Shown here piece by piece: positions 33,738 through 46,228 of a stretch of 64,000 nt of DNA. Made by a program: the position numbers and the translations under genes. How positions within the stretch are numbered: position 1 is the stretch's first letter; the number at the start of each line of letters is the position of its first letter. The notes under the pieces are model-generated. The model saw nothing but the letters and a program-made list of their open reading frames with translations, did no database searches and was not told the origin of the DNA. This DNA comes from Hyparrhenia diplandra. Lineage: Eukaryota; Streptophyta; Magnoliopsida; Poales; Poaceae. Location: positions 124,001 through 188,000 of the forward strand of contig JADLZK010010882.1 of NCBI GenBank assembly GCA_015847255.1. The letters run 5' to 3'.

Positions 33738-33815
33738 CACTACTACAAACGCCTTCTTTAGGGGCGGCTCCAACCGCCCTACGATGTGCATCCACTTTAG
33801 GGCGGTTTGGGGCCA
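33738..33815 (+). mobile_element. CACTA transposon terminus, third related 5' end
   Basis: CACTACTACAAACGCC followed by 'tttaggggcggctccaaccg' and 'actttagggcggtttgg', the same family as 2044 and 18004. It is only about 78 bp long before gypsy-LTR-like sequence begins. No partner end found. Confidence 0.6.
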
Positions 33816-34731
33816 CGGTGTCGAACCCGCCGCGCCTTGGTCGGTGTCCCGGCCGGAGGAGTAGAGGCGGTGCATGGAGGTGTTTTTCACCGTTTTGGCA
33901 CCAGACTTTCCCGCCAAAACCACCTTTCGTTTGTGTATAAAAGGAGGGTCACCCCCTCCATAGAGCATCATCCCAACACAATTCATAGTCTCACATTGAG
34001 GGGTGGTTTAGAGAGTGCCAAGACACTCAGTGGGGGAGAGAGAGAGTGCAAGATAGAGAGGAAGAGAGGAGAAGCGAACCCGTGGTCTTTTTATTTGTCG
34101 GAGTGCGGATCAATCGGCTCCCGCCTCCCTACCTTGTACCCTCTACGGGTAACTTCTACGAATTGGCGGAAGTTATTCGTGTCTTACTTTCAAATATCAT
34201 TCTTAAGTTCACGCTATCATTTATTTTATCGAGAATTACGGGATCGTTGTTTGCCCCTCGTGGTAAATGCTCGTAGAGGACCCTCGATAAAGACGGGATC
34301 TCCCGCCAACGCTAGAGTAGTGACAAGTAACGTAGGCGTGGTGTCTAAGTTATAAATCACCCTCGTTTGCTCAAAGAATCCACGGTAGTGAGGTAGGGGA
34401 TAGGTGGTGACAGCCCTATTAAGCCCATTGTACTCCTCCACGTCGGTTTTGCGGTAGAGCAAGAGGCGGCATCGCTTGGCAAACCAAGTGCACCGGATGC
34501 CCGAAGTAATACTCGATTAATAGACGCAGTATAGCGACTTAGCCTAAGTGATGAAAGAACACCTCGCTCCTAGGATCACCTCCTATGCTTGACCCTTGAT
34601 AGCTAGAAGAACAGACTTAGCTCCGTTCCCTCGTGGAAATTCGATACCCGGAATACTTCTAGGTGAAGAGCTACAATGGTACTTTTCGTGTGCTTGCGGA
34701 CTTTCTTTGCTTACGCTAAGAAATACCAACA
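33816..34731 (+). mobile_element. Truncated Ty3/gypsy-type LTR
   Basis: The 3' end 'gctaagaaataccaaca' (34715-34731) and the preceding module 'gatacccggaatacttctaggtgaag' with 'gtgtgcttgcgga' match the same module in the LTRs at 8032-16014 and 44513-46228. A TATA box, tataaaagg, lies at 33936-33944. The 5' part of the LTR is replaced by the CACTA fragment. No gag or pol belongs to it. Confidence 0.65.
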
Positions 34732-35789
34732 GTAGACAAGTGAGAGCAAGAGTAGGTCAAGGTTTAGCATATAGGATCTCTCTCCTAAATTTTCTACCAA
34801 ACAAAATATGCAACACTTTAAGTCAAGATTCTTGAGAAGTTAGTATATTTAGCTCATATCCCACTAAGATGGCATCCAACATGAGACTAACTCATGACAT
34901 CACCACCGTGAGGTATAAACCAAATATCTAAAGAAATCTCTAATCGTCACCATAAGAACAAACTCATGATGTGACTCAAAATATTGCATACACATGCACA
35001 CACTAGCATGTAAGGGCCTAGATGCACAAAGGTAGTACAAGAGTTCATGGAGCGATATACCTTTGTTCTAAGCCTCACAATCTCCCCAAAGAAGATGATT
35101 TCAATATTTGAATTTAGTGCTTTGATGGGACTAGTAATTCTTTCTTCAAGATAATTTCATTTGTGCCCATCTCTCAACATCATCATTTTCAAGGAGATAA
35201 CCCAAGCTTGTGCTTCATTTCATTTGAATGTCCATTGCTAACTCTTGTTGTCATATTGAGATACCAGCTGAAGACGTATTTCTTGATATACCAAATTGAG
35301 AGATTTTCCACCAATACCAATTGAAATATGATCTTCACAATTTTGACATCACTTGAAGAGTCTTCATATGGCTTTATGGAAGGTTTGCAATGTTTTGGTT
35401 GTCAACAGATAGCTCAGGGGCCATATAATGAGTATATATGCACCCAAAACCAAAAACGAGTCATTAGAGTTCAAAACCAGCAGTCATGACCTCTCCGGTG
35501 CAGCACGCTGCCTCGGTCTTGCGGCATTGCCGCAGTTCATTAAACAAGACAGGTCACCTCACCGAAAATGCCATAACTTTTCACTCGAACTCGATTTCAG
35601 TGATTTTGGACTTTCTCGGAAAGCTTATTTTGAGAGCTATCCATGCCAACCAATGGCAAACCCAAAGATCAACAAGTTCAAGTGTAGTTCTATTGAAAGT
35701 ATCTTCACAAGTTTATGCCAATTGGAATGAATGCTCATATCTCATAGTATCACCTAGATAAGGCTCACAAAGACAAGAGAGAGCATTAA

Positions 35790-36180
35790 ATTGCACAAGC
35801 TAGTGTTTCACAACTAGTGACCCTTTGAATGTGGAAGGCATGGTGAGTCACTAATTGTTAAACCTCATAACATAGACTAAATTCCCCCTTGTTGATAGTG
35901 CATACATATATATGTGGAAGGTAAGAACATATGCACTTTTGGTCAATTAAGTCCAAATAAGGGAATTTAAGCTATATTATGGAGAGTAGCTACAAAGAGG
36001 TAAAATTGCAATCCAAATGAATATGAGAGATAACTTTACCAATTTGGATTGAATTAAGGTAGCATACCCAAGAGAAACCCATTCTCATCATGAGACTACA
36101 CAAATCACTAGAAGAAAAGGTTAGTCTCAAAAGACACAAGACATAGGATGGGCTCCCCCTCAATATGTGCATCAAGTACT
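35790..36180 (-). repeat. Sirevirus internal direct repeat, copy 1
   Basis: Shares with 38190-38575, in order: 'ctagt.accctttg.atgtg', 'aacctcataacat.gactaaat', 'tttaag.catattatgg.gagt' and 'tagaagaaaaggttagtctca'-like blocks. The two copies are about 2.4 kb apart in the same orientation and clearly diverged. Such repeats are in the non-coding part between gag/pol and the 3' LTR. Confidence 0.75.
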
Positions 36181-37345
36181 TGAATTACTTTTGTAAAATG
36201 CACTTGAATCGGTTTAAGAGTCAAGAGGAGTTCATCCTATATCTTGGTCAAGGCACAATAAATTTGCAACAATTGAAATTATGCCAAGAACACATACGAC
36301 CACCAAGGTAGATAGATCATCACATTGATATGACCATCGTGAGTGAGATTTCAATGATTTGAATGGACATAGTTCTCACTTGATGAAATGTGGTGAGATA
36401 GAGAACTCTTATGATCATCCAAGATCCACATATTAGGTTCCTAGTTCTTTCTTTACCTAGTGCAGCCCACATAGAGAGCAAAACAGGTAAAATTCATGAA
36501 ATTTGCAAATTGTGAACTAGGAGTTACCACTCTTGATTTGCAAGATCCTGGGTGATCAAAAGATGGACCATGAGCACTTGATGAGCTTTAGAGAGGAGAA
36601 ATAGCAATGACAACCTACTCTTCAATTATTTCCTCCATCTCATCCAAATCTTGTTCCACTAAAGGATTGGGGCATTCAACATTTAAATTGGGAGCACTTG
36701 GTGTATAAAGACCGAGACCTCCTAGAATAATTATGATGCACTCAAATTATCCAAAGGAAATATCTATCCTCCTTTTCCATGTGTTGGACTGCACATCATA
36801 CACTTGAAGAAAGCCAATAGCCACACAAGATTTAGGCTAAGCTCCCCTAAATTTGTGCATACAAGAGTACACAAAGTCCACTTGAGCACACTAACAATAT
36901 AAGGTCATAGGGGAGGTTTGCACTATACTTCAACTAGTCTCAAACTCCTTCAAGATACTTGCAATCCAATAGTTCAGCTGATTTCAGTTGCCCTTAATTG
37001 ATTTCAGTAAGTACCAACTGATTGTAACTCATTGCTGCTACATGTAGCTTTGCTGAAAACAACTAATTTCAACTAGTTTGAACTGATTTGATCTGCTGTC
37101 TCTCGAGAACCTTTAGCTGATTACTTCTTATTCCAACTAGTTGCAATTACTTGCTACTGCTTGTACTCTGATTGCAACTCATTTGCATCCTTGTGTGAGA
37201 TCTTTTCTTTCATTGAATCTCCTTTAGATCAAACTGATGCTTCTCAATCTTTAATGTATCTTCAAGACCAACTTGAGAGCCAACTGAATCTTGTTGCCAC
37301 ACATCATTCCAATTCTATTCGGCCAGATTTTGATTCTGTCATCCT

Positions 37346-37700
37346 CGTGAGAAACATCCACATCTCTCGGACCGATAGCGATGCATGAAATTTTGTAAAG
37401 ATGTTCATCTATGAGTCCTCTAACTTATATCAAAATTTTAGCTCATTTGGGCTCCTTTCAACCAGATCAAGTCAATCTCTACCAACTGTTGAAGTCTGAA
37501 ATACATCAAGTTTCAGATTATGTCTTTCTTGGAGAAAACTCCATATCTCCTAGAATACAAGTCCTCTATGCATGAAATTTGGTAGAGACCTTCATCCATG
37601 AGTTCTCTAACTGCTGTATAAATTTTAGCTCATTTGAACTTCATTTGGTCAGTCAAAACACTTTTCTACCAAAACTGCTCAAATCTGAAACTGCACCGCC
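37346..37700 (-). repeat. 187-bp tandem duplication inside the Sirevirus
   Basis: 'atgcatgaaattt' occurs at 37381 and 37568. Both are followed by 'tcat.catgagt.ctctaac' and 'aaattttagctcatttg', then by a 'ctacca..ctg.t.aa.tctgaaa' block. Two diverged copies in direct orientation. Confidence 0.7.
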
Positions 37701-38189
37701 GAGGCTGACGTAAAACCAACTTGAAACTGATTTTCTTCTGAACCAATTTTCATGTCAATTGTACAACAACAAGTACTATACATGTATATCATGCTCACAA
37801 AGTTTCAGGTCAAATCATCGTGTTTGATCTTCCAAATTCATGCTTGAATGCCGGTCAACTCAGATTTGCAATTTCTGGACAGATTTGATGATTCACCTCA
37901 TTTCTCTTCTTCTTGTCCAATCTTGAGATGAAATTGGTTGAAAATACTCACAAGATATTATTCCATTCAGTCCTCTCATCAATGCTAATTATCTTGTGAA
38001 TTCCTCCAATATAGCTCATCCAATCTCAACCTCAAACTTGATTTTGCCTAATCTCGATTTTGATTTCTTTGACCTCTAGCAAAATTCATCTTTCTCTAGG
38101 TGAAGAGTAACCTTTAAGCTTGTGGTTTATCCAATTATAGCACAACCTCCTTTTGATACTTTTCTGTGAATAAGCTCAAACACGAGAGG

Positions 38190-38575
38190 TCACTAGTAAT
38201 ACAAGCACTAGTTTCTCACTTAGCAACCCTTTGTATGTGTGGAAGGCAAGTGGGTCACTAAATGGAGAAACCTCATAACATGGACTAAATCTTCCTTAAA
38301 GAATCATGCATATTCTTTTGAGTGGAATAAAGATGTGAATATGCATGGTTGGTCATTTAAGTCCAAAGGGTAGATTTAAGCCATATTATGGTGAGTGGCT
38401 AACATAGACAAATCAACTCCAAATCAACTAGAGATAGAATACATCACATGGTTTTGGATTGATTGCCTTCATATGATAGCACACTCCATTTGAGAAACAC
38501 ATTCTCATTTAGTGAGACTACATAAATCACTTAGAGAAAAGATTAGTCTCACAACTCTAGTTATAGAGTAAATTC
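38190..38575 (-). repeat. Sirevirus internal direct repeat, copy 2
   Basis: Partner of 35790-36180. The blocks 'aacctcataacatggac', 'ggtcatttaagtccaaa' and 'aaagattagtctcac' are retained. Spacing is longer by small insertions. Confidence 0.75.
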
Positions 38576-40245
38576 CTTTTTGATAAGTGCTCTAAGTATT
38601 TGAATTTCTCACATAGCACTTTATTCATTTAAGAACTTGGAATTTTCACTCTATGTCTAGGTCATGGCAACAATAGAATAATCAAATTGAACTAGGTATG
38701 CCAAGAGATACTCACAACCATTGTAGCATGTAGATGCTCATAATATGAAAATGAGAATTTGGCAATCTACCATGTGACAAAATTCCATGAAGTAGGAAGT
38801 TCTTAAGTTGTGAGTGATAAATGCCTTTACTTTACTTGAGCATGATTCTTTATTCTTGGCCTTCTTGAAATTTACTTGTATTCCCCAATGTGAAAACCAA
38901 GACTCCAATTCCTTCAAACCAACACATAAGCATGAATGAAGAAAAACTTTCTTCAACTTGAGATTCTTGATTTGAAGTCCATGGAGGAAGCTCAAATCAT
39001 CTATGTTGCTTGGTGTAGATGATCAATTCAGTTTCAGTCATAGTCTTCTCTTTTTTCATGATCAATGACCAATGAGAATCCTCAAGTGCTTCATTTACGA
39101 AGTGGCTACACAAGACACAAAGCTGTAAATTTTGAACATAACTATCACTTGAGATTTAGTTGTCACCACCCTTCTTGAAAGTAATGAATGAGACAATATC
39201 TTCATGTTCACTTTGCTCATATGAAAGTTGTAGGCTTTTGTTCATGAACTGGAGTCGAATCGATTCTTTCTTTGCGCACTTTACGCGCGGCACTGCCACT
39301 CTGCAATGTTGTAGTAGTGGTCTACAGATGTATTGCATCAGAGATGTCAGCGGAATTTGGTGCAGCAGCAATTTGAGGAATCTCCACTTCTTTTGGTGAG
39401 AGCATTTCAACCATTTGAGCTTCCTTAAGTGTCAACTCACCACCATTATCAAGATTTGATCAAAGTTCGAAAATGGACCACTTCACTAAAAAGCAGACCA
39501 CTCCCGGTGAAAAATAGACCAGTAGAAGAAACATTCAGAACTTTTGATTCCCAAAGGCTATGAAGGTCAATGAGCACTTGTTGGAAAGCTTGAGAAGTCT
39601 AGTTTTCAATGCCACCAGTGTTGATCTGTTAAGCAACTCGATTATGGCTACACACCAGTTTCAGTACAGACTGGTCAGAATGTCTCGCGATCTGTCATAT
39701 GCCCAACTTCAGGTGCAAAACTGTATCAATCTACAATATTACTTGGTACATGCTGCACATGGTATGAAAGCTCATCAAGTTAACTTTCAAACCCAACAAA
39801 CAGATTGTCATTTGCACTTCCCAAGGTGGAGTTATGACCAGATCAATATAGATTTTTGCCACGAGAGAACCAATCAGCAACACAAGGTGGTTCTTCAATA
39901 CCTACAACATGAATAAGATCTTGCTCTACTAGAGAGCCATTAAAAGAATCATATGGCAAATGATTCATTTAAACTTGAAGCACTCTAGCCACTCCTAATA
40001 ATTCACAAACGCACACATATTTGTGAACTACTAGAGACTACACAAGTCAAATGGCTAGCTAAGAAGGGTTAGGTACTAGTTACCGAGGTGAATATGAGGT
40101 TTGAGATATTTCCATTGATTCATCTTCGGGTCAACCATATAAGAGAATATAATATGAATGGATTGATAGCTTGAGTGAATATTTTCAATTAGCTTGCTCA
40201 AGCACCCCGAAGCTTCATATCACCTCTAAGTACCTACAACACTCA

Positions 40246-42220
40246 TCAAGCACAACTTGGTGGTACCCAAACCAAGTTGGGTCCATCAAGGTTAGTCACA
40301 AGAGACTTAGGCACCCAAATGGCCTTTGTGCTAGCACGTGGTGAACCAATCACCTCTCTAGCACAAGTGTCATTTTTGGGCATCCTAAGCATATTTGAAT
40401 CAATTGACAAGTTGAGCTTAGGAGTGTTACCTATGGGACAATCCTTACTTAAATGTCCCTTTCCTCTACAAGTGTAGCATAGGCGGCTCTTGTTCTTGTT
40501 AGCCTTCTCTTTTTGCATTTTGCTTCCTACCTTGTTGATAAGCCTCTTTCTTGATGATGACAAGCCTTCACTTTTCTTGTTTGGACATGAATTAATTTCA
40601 TGTCCTTTCTCATTGCATCCATAACACTTCTTGCTTTTTGGAAGTGTGGCATGGTCATCGACCTTGTTGGAACACATAGAGGCAATGTGTCCCATGTTGG
40701 AGTACTTAGCACGAGCCATCTTCTTCTTTTGGATCTTGCTCATGCCCCTCTTTTCTTTCCTCAAGATGCAGTCTTTAACATAGTGACCCTTTTTCTTGCA
40801 CTTGAAGCAAGTGATGAGAGTCTTTGGTTGTTGTTGCACCTTGATGGTCTTGGAAGCTTTGCTATCATCACTTGCCATCCTTGTTATGTGCCTAGTTTGA
40901 TCAGGAGACAGGTTGGTAGCCTTCCCATTTTTTTGCGGGCGTGGTACTTTGCCTCTCTTGAGGTGCGGCACCTTTGCCTGTCCGATCTGTGGCAGCTGAT
41001 CTGTACCAATCTGCTCCTTCCACTCAAACTTCACACTTTGAGAGTCATTCACCATTTTCTTGTCTTCCTTTGTGTGTCCAAGATCACCTTTGATCATCTC
41101 ATTGAGCCTAGCAATCTCCTTTCTCATAGCTTCCATATCAACAAGGTTAGTGGCATAAACATTCAAATCAAGATTAAAGCATTTTCCACAACCTTGGCTA
41201 GTGGAGAGAGTAGAGGTGTCCTTTGCATTAGAGGGTTGTGAGGTGCTCTCCTAAGATGACTATATTGCAACTCAATCTCCTTGTGCTTTTCAACTAAAAC
41301 ACAATACTTGTCATTGAGTGCAATATTAGCCTTCGTTGTGAGAACATGTTCTCTTTGTTCTTCAGACCAAAGCCTTGTGCAAGGAGTTCACCTCACTTCT
41401 CTTTAATGCAAGAGCTTCCTTATTAGCAACATACAACCTTTCAAGCTTGTCAAGTTGTTCATCTCTAGTTGCTAACTCAGCTTGGGTACTCTCTAAATCC
41501 ACCATTAGTTGAGAAAGAAAGACTCTAGTTTTAGGATCTAGGTTCTTGATGAGTCTAGCATACTCTTCATCATCACTAGATTCACTATCACTAGAGCTTT
41601 CACTTAGATCACTGCTAGAGATGTCACTAGGAGGTGGAGAGGGTTAGGCTTTTGATTTTACCTTCTCACCTTTTGCCATGAGGCACATATGAGATGTGAC
41701 ATAGAGAGTTGTGCCTCTAGGTGAGGTGGATTCATCATTTGGCCTCCACCGATCACAAGCTTCTTCTTCCTTCAAAATGTTAGTCTCACAAGAACTAGAG
41801 GAAGTAGAAGTACCACATGTAAAAATATTGTTCTCACCAACCATTTCATTACCATCCATTAAGTCATGTGTTGGTGAGGAAGTGGATGTGGCATGATCAA
41901 TTATGCCTTTTGGGAGAATCACTTGAGGCTCATCATGTGTTGGTGAAGTTGAGCACTCCTCAAGTGGTTCCTCCAATGAGAGGGCTGCTCTCATCACACT
42001 TGGACTTGCCATATCTTTCTTTGAGTGCGGTCCAAATGAGATGAGCATCATCAAGCGGTTCATCATCTCCAAATATGACATCATCTAATACATCTTCACT
42101 CAAAGCACTAAATAAAATGTTAGCAGCTTGAGCATTGTAATGATGTAAGTATTTCACTTCCTCTCTAGATAGATAGTCCAAATCATCACTAGGAGGTGAA
42201 ATGCTCACATCAACAATCAC
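40246..42220 (-). pseudogene. gag: Sirevirus-like gag, interrupted
   Basis: The upstream frame (41960-42220) includes NAQAANILFSALSEDVLDD and AHLIWTALKERYGKS, the UBN2-type copia gag domain. The longest open part (40246-41166, 306 aa) holds four zinc-knuckle positions: CX2CX4HX4C at residues 120-133, 181-194 and 230-243, and a degenerate one near 155-165 in which the first cysteine is Tyr. Flanking sequence is Lys-rich, as in nucleocapsids. Stops and frameshifts separate the pieces (41166-41644 and around 42000), so no intact product is expected. No protease motif follows. Confidence 0.8.
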
Positions 42221-42386
42221 TTTCTATATGAGGACCCATGGCCCTAAAAATATCAAGTACACTAGCAGACCAAGATGCATAGTTTGAGCCATCGAAAAGT
42301 AAAAGTTCTAGAGATACCTCCTCACTTGTCGACATCTTTCTCTCAAGGCGGTTAAGCCGAAATTGAGAGCCTAGCCTGATACCACT

Positions 42387-44429
42387 TGTAAGGACCTTGA
42401 TATCGCTTAGGAGGCCTAGAGGGGGGGTGAATAGGCCTGTACCTTAAAATCACCTATAAAAAACAAAACTCAAGCAGTTTCGAACAACGCGCGGCTTCGC
42501 CTACTGGCGAGACAAACACAAACCGCAGTTTGAAATCTAAGCAATGAAACTTAGATCGAGTGAATTTCCGTGGTTTACGCACACAAATATATCACATATA
42601 TCTAATAGAAAGTGCTAGGAACTCAACAACAAAAGTAGATCGGGACAAACCCTAGCTCACAAGAATATATATGCAAGAATATAAAAAGCACACGTGAGAC
42701 AAGGATTTTTCCTGTGGTTCACCGTTGCCACAAAGGCGGGTTACGCCCACGTTGTTGAGGTATCCACAAAAGGATTGGGATTCACCACACAAGCTGTCCC
42801 TTCCCTCGTTCTCAAGTCAAGGGAGTGAACCCTTGAGATGAGGGGTGATTTTCTTGATTTTGAGTGAGGTTACAAACCTCCCAAGGCTGCCACACAAGTT
42901 GGCAGCTCAAGGGTGATGCCTAGCCGGCTAGGAGCAAAGCTCCAAGAGTAAAGAACCCTAGCACACCGGCCAAACGCGAACCAAATGCTCTTTCGGGATG
43001 GGGAAGTAGTAGATCCGGCCTCCACAAGCGTTTGCTGCCTTTTCCCTCAAGAACCGTGGTGGAAAGTGAGGGATTGAGTGAGGAACTCAAGGTGCTTCAA
43101 TGGAGGAGAGAGAGAGAGAGCAAGAGGTCCGTTCTCTCGGTGCCTTTTCGCGAGGTGGAAGAAGAAGTGACCGAGTACCGTTGGAGGAGGGGTTGGAGGG
43201 GGTATTTATACCCGGACCAACGGTCAATTAAGCGCGGCTTTGCCTCACAAATGCGCCGCATCGCTGCGTAGCGTGCTGCACCGCCGCACCGCTTAATAGC
43301 AAAAAGGTAAAACTGAGTTTTGGATGGTCTGTTTTGGCTTGGAGTGATGTTTTTTGGTCGAGCTGGAGGTTTGAGCATTTAGTTCACATGTAGCCAAGGG
43401 TCCTAAGATCCCTCTTAATAGTACGGCATTTCCTAAACTCAAGATTCAAAAGAGAAATGAATTTATATCATTTGAGAGTTGGAAACACCACCAAAATGCA
43501 ACCTGGAAGTCCTTGAACACGTACATCATCCTCTATCATCTTTGTCTCATCTCTTAGAGCAAATGTACCTTGAGCATGTGACTTGAACCATTTCCACAAA
43601 TGTGAGTTCAACTCATGGCTTCAAGTCACTTCCATTAATGATTTGATCTTCAACACAATATGACTCATCATAGCTTGATTAGTTCCTCGACTAAATGCAA
43701 GTACTCTCTTCTTCACCATAGCCATGGTACCTCGGTCCCAAGCCACCGCTTGCCCTTCACCTTCACTTAGTACCTCGAAGCCCTTTCCTTGCTATCTTCA
43801 CCTTATCAAGTCATATTCAAGTCACATCACATTAAGCATCCATTGAATAACCATTTCTTCAATACTTTGATCCTTGCTTGATTATCTTGTAGATATGAAT
43901 GTTGAGACCAATCAAGCTTCGGTTTGACTCACATAGAGACATACATGGATCAACATCAATATGGTCAAGCCAATTCACGGTTCCTTATATCATATCATTT
44001 TGGCTTGACACTCCAATACTTATTTCAATCTTCTATTCATGGTAAACAAGCCATTATAGAGACCAATCCAAAATCATCATCTCTTGTCTCATTTGCCTTT
44101 TGACAAGTATGCTTGCTTTCACATGATGCTATGATATTCCACAACATATAAGCCATTTCATTGATTCCATTTGTATTCTTGTCTTTTGCTTGAACTAGAT
44201 TGTTTCCATCATCTTCCAGTACAACAATACACAAATTGGCTTTGCTTCCATACTATGTGGAATACCATCAAGTTTGCTTTGTTGAACCTTAAATATACTT
44301 GTTAATACACAATCCAAAGTATATGCAATAGACTCACTTTCCTGTTCAACACTTAGCAAACTTATTAGACCTTTAATTATGTTGTCATTCAATTCACCAA
44401 AACCCACTAAAGGGCTAGATGCACTTTCA
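42387..44429 (-). repeat. 5' LTR of the Sirevirus-like element
   Basis: 2043 bp. On the minus strand it starts TGAAAGTGCATCTAG (44429) and ends GGTCCTTACA (42387), followed two bases later by the tRNA-Met-type primer site. Minus-strand TATAAATA lies at 43210-43203, leaving U3 of about 1.2 kb. The end sequence, with C7 and 'aggcctcctaagcg' (about 42400-42430), resembles that of the plus-strand copia LTR ending at 50122. Confidence 0.75.
43203..43210 (-). promoter_or_regulatory. TATA box of the Sirevirus LTR
   Basis: TATAAATA on the minus strand within gggtataaatacc, in a GC-richer LTR segment preceding the leader. Position within the LTR fits a U3/R boundary. Confidence 0.55.
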
Positions 44430-44512
44430 GTCTTAACAAAAGAAAACTTAAAACCTGGTAAGGCATAAAGCCAGAGTTTAACAACCCAACAAAAGAGTGC
44501 GGCTGAGGCCAC

Positions 44513-46228
44513 TGTTGACGGTCACTAACGACACATTTTTAACGTCAACATTCTACCATAAAGGGGTGAAACTATACATTATCATACTCATACACATTTA
44601 TTACTCACATATTTCCACTTGTAGTGTCCCAAATGTATTTTGTAGGATTTATAATAAATACAAGTGGAAAATGCACCAAAAGGCGCCTCCCCGAAAGCGC
44701 ATTCTGAAGAACATCAAGCCCAAAGGGAGAAATAGACTAAAACGATGAATCTGGGCTGAATCAACACCGCACCACAACTTTTCAAAGCAAATGACGACGG
44801 CCTGCCAAAGCTTCGGGCCAAACCGGGCCCAAAATATGGCGGTTCGGGCCCAACTTTGGCGAGGCGGTACATTAAGTGCCAAAAACGTCGGTGCGGGGGG
44901 GTGGATCGGCTGATTCGATGAATGTGGACGCCCGAGGATGGTCGGTTTGGGGGAATTTGGCACTTGGGCCCCTCTCCCACTTGTATAAATAGACCCCTCA
45001 CCTCTCCTCTCAACACACACCATTTGGAGCCACCTCTCTCACCACTCTTCCTCTCTACTCCACCTCTCTCTAGTTCTTTTTAGCTTTAGTAGTATTTGGA
45101 GCAAGGCTAAGCATCATTGGAGAGCTTGTACTTGGGAGAAAGGAATATTCGGTATGAATACATTTATGGTTTCTTCTCAAGTCTTGTTCTTATTTAGTTG
45201 TGCAATAGAGCTAGAGTATTTACATGTTATAGACTTGACATATGAACTAGCATATAGTTTCTATGTTATATTCTTGACATGTTGTTCTCGATTACGATCA
45301 TGTGAGTAAGAACTAGACTATAGTTCCTATGTCGTGGTTAGTCGTATATAGAACTTTAGGCTTAACCATCCGTGTCATGTATTTGAGTAGAGTAAGAGTT
45401 GTGCTGAGATGGCGGTTCATTGTGGTTTTTGGACCTGCCCATGTTCTAGCTCGTTCATCCGTAGGGTGAGAGTTCGCGGGGGACATGGGATGTACATTAA
45501 CATGCGGTCATGGTGCCCGGATGAGTGGGAACCTTCGAATATGAGAGCATGCCACGGCCGGGGGGGTAGGCGGGCGGGGTCGTGGAGCCCCGTCCGTCCT
45601 TTGTAATCCCCCACGTTCGTATGTGATGTAGGAGTTCGTAAATACCTTCCATTGGGTCGGATGGTACCGGAGGTCTCCCCGTCCATCTCACTCTCACCCT
45701 AAAACTCTAGTCATTTATGTTTGCATGATTATTGACTTGTTCTTTGCACAACTATACATTAGGAATGCCTGCTTCACTTAGGAATATTCTTTATTCTTTA
45801 TTTTCCTTTTATCCTTGAGGTTGGACCAAGTGTGTGTCACACTATCTTATGAACTATCATGACTTACCCCTGCATTGAGTATTGGTCAACTGCACAGACA
45901 TGTCATCTTGATCATGCCCCTGCTAGAATCCTACACCATGCCTTCCATTGGGAAAAATATAAATAACGATACCTGAATATCTCCGGGTGAAATGCTACAA
46001 CGGTATTTCCGTGCGCTTGCGGACTTGTTCTCAGAACGTTACGAGAATGCCACCCGACATCCGCGGGCGATGTTGCCGAATGTAACAATCCCGGTGAAGC
46101 CGTCGTGGGAAGTCAACCTTTGGTTTTCCAAGCACTCCTTCCTTTTTTTGGCAGTTTGCGCCACGATTACCAATAGGCATTTCTAAGCGTGATTGCCTTT
46201 TTGGTGATTGCGTTAAGAAATGTCAACA
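44513..46228 (+). mobile_element. Solo Ty3/gypsy-type LTR with perfect target duplication
   Basis: 1716 bp, TGTTGACGGTCACTAACG at the start and AAGAAATGTCAACA at the end. It is flanked by GCCAC on both sides (44508-44512 and 46229-46233). A TATA box, tataaata, lies at 44984-44991, followed by a C/T-rich leader. The 'gatacctgaatatctccggg' and 'gtgcgcttgcggac' module is shared with the two other gypsy LTRs here. No internal domain adjoins it. The intact ends and perfect duplication indicate LTR-LTR recombination. Confidence 0.85.

Larger units (their letters stand above)
34732..44429 (-). mobile_element. Sirevirus-like Ty1/copia element, pol-less, minus strand
   Basis: Minus-strand order: 5' LTR (44429 to 42387), a TGGTATCAGGCTAGGC primer site (42384-42367), gag (42220 to 40246), then about 5.5 kb of AT-rich non-coding DNA with internal repeats. 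No integrase, reverse transcriptase or RNase H is readable. The LTR start 'TGAAAGTGCATCTAG' is typical of grass Sireviruses. A degraded match to it ('tgtgcatctaggccc' on the minus strand, about 35016-35030) suggests the 3' LTR lay just below 35030 and was truncated by the gypsy LTR sequence. It could be a deletion derivative or a non-autonomous family. Confidence 0.7.
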
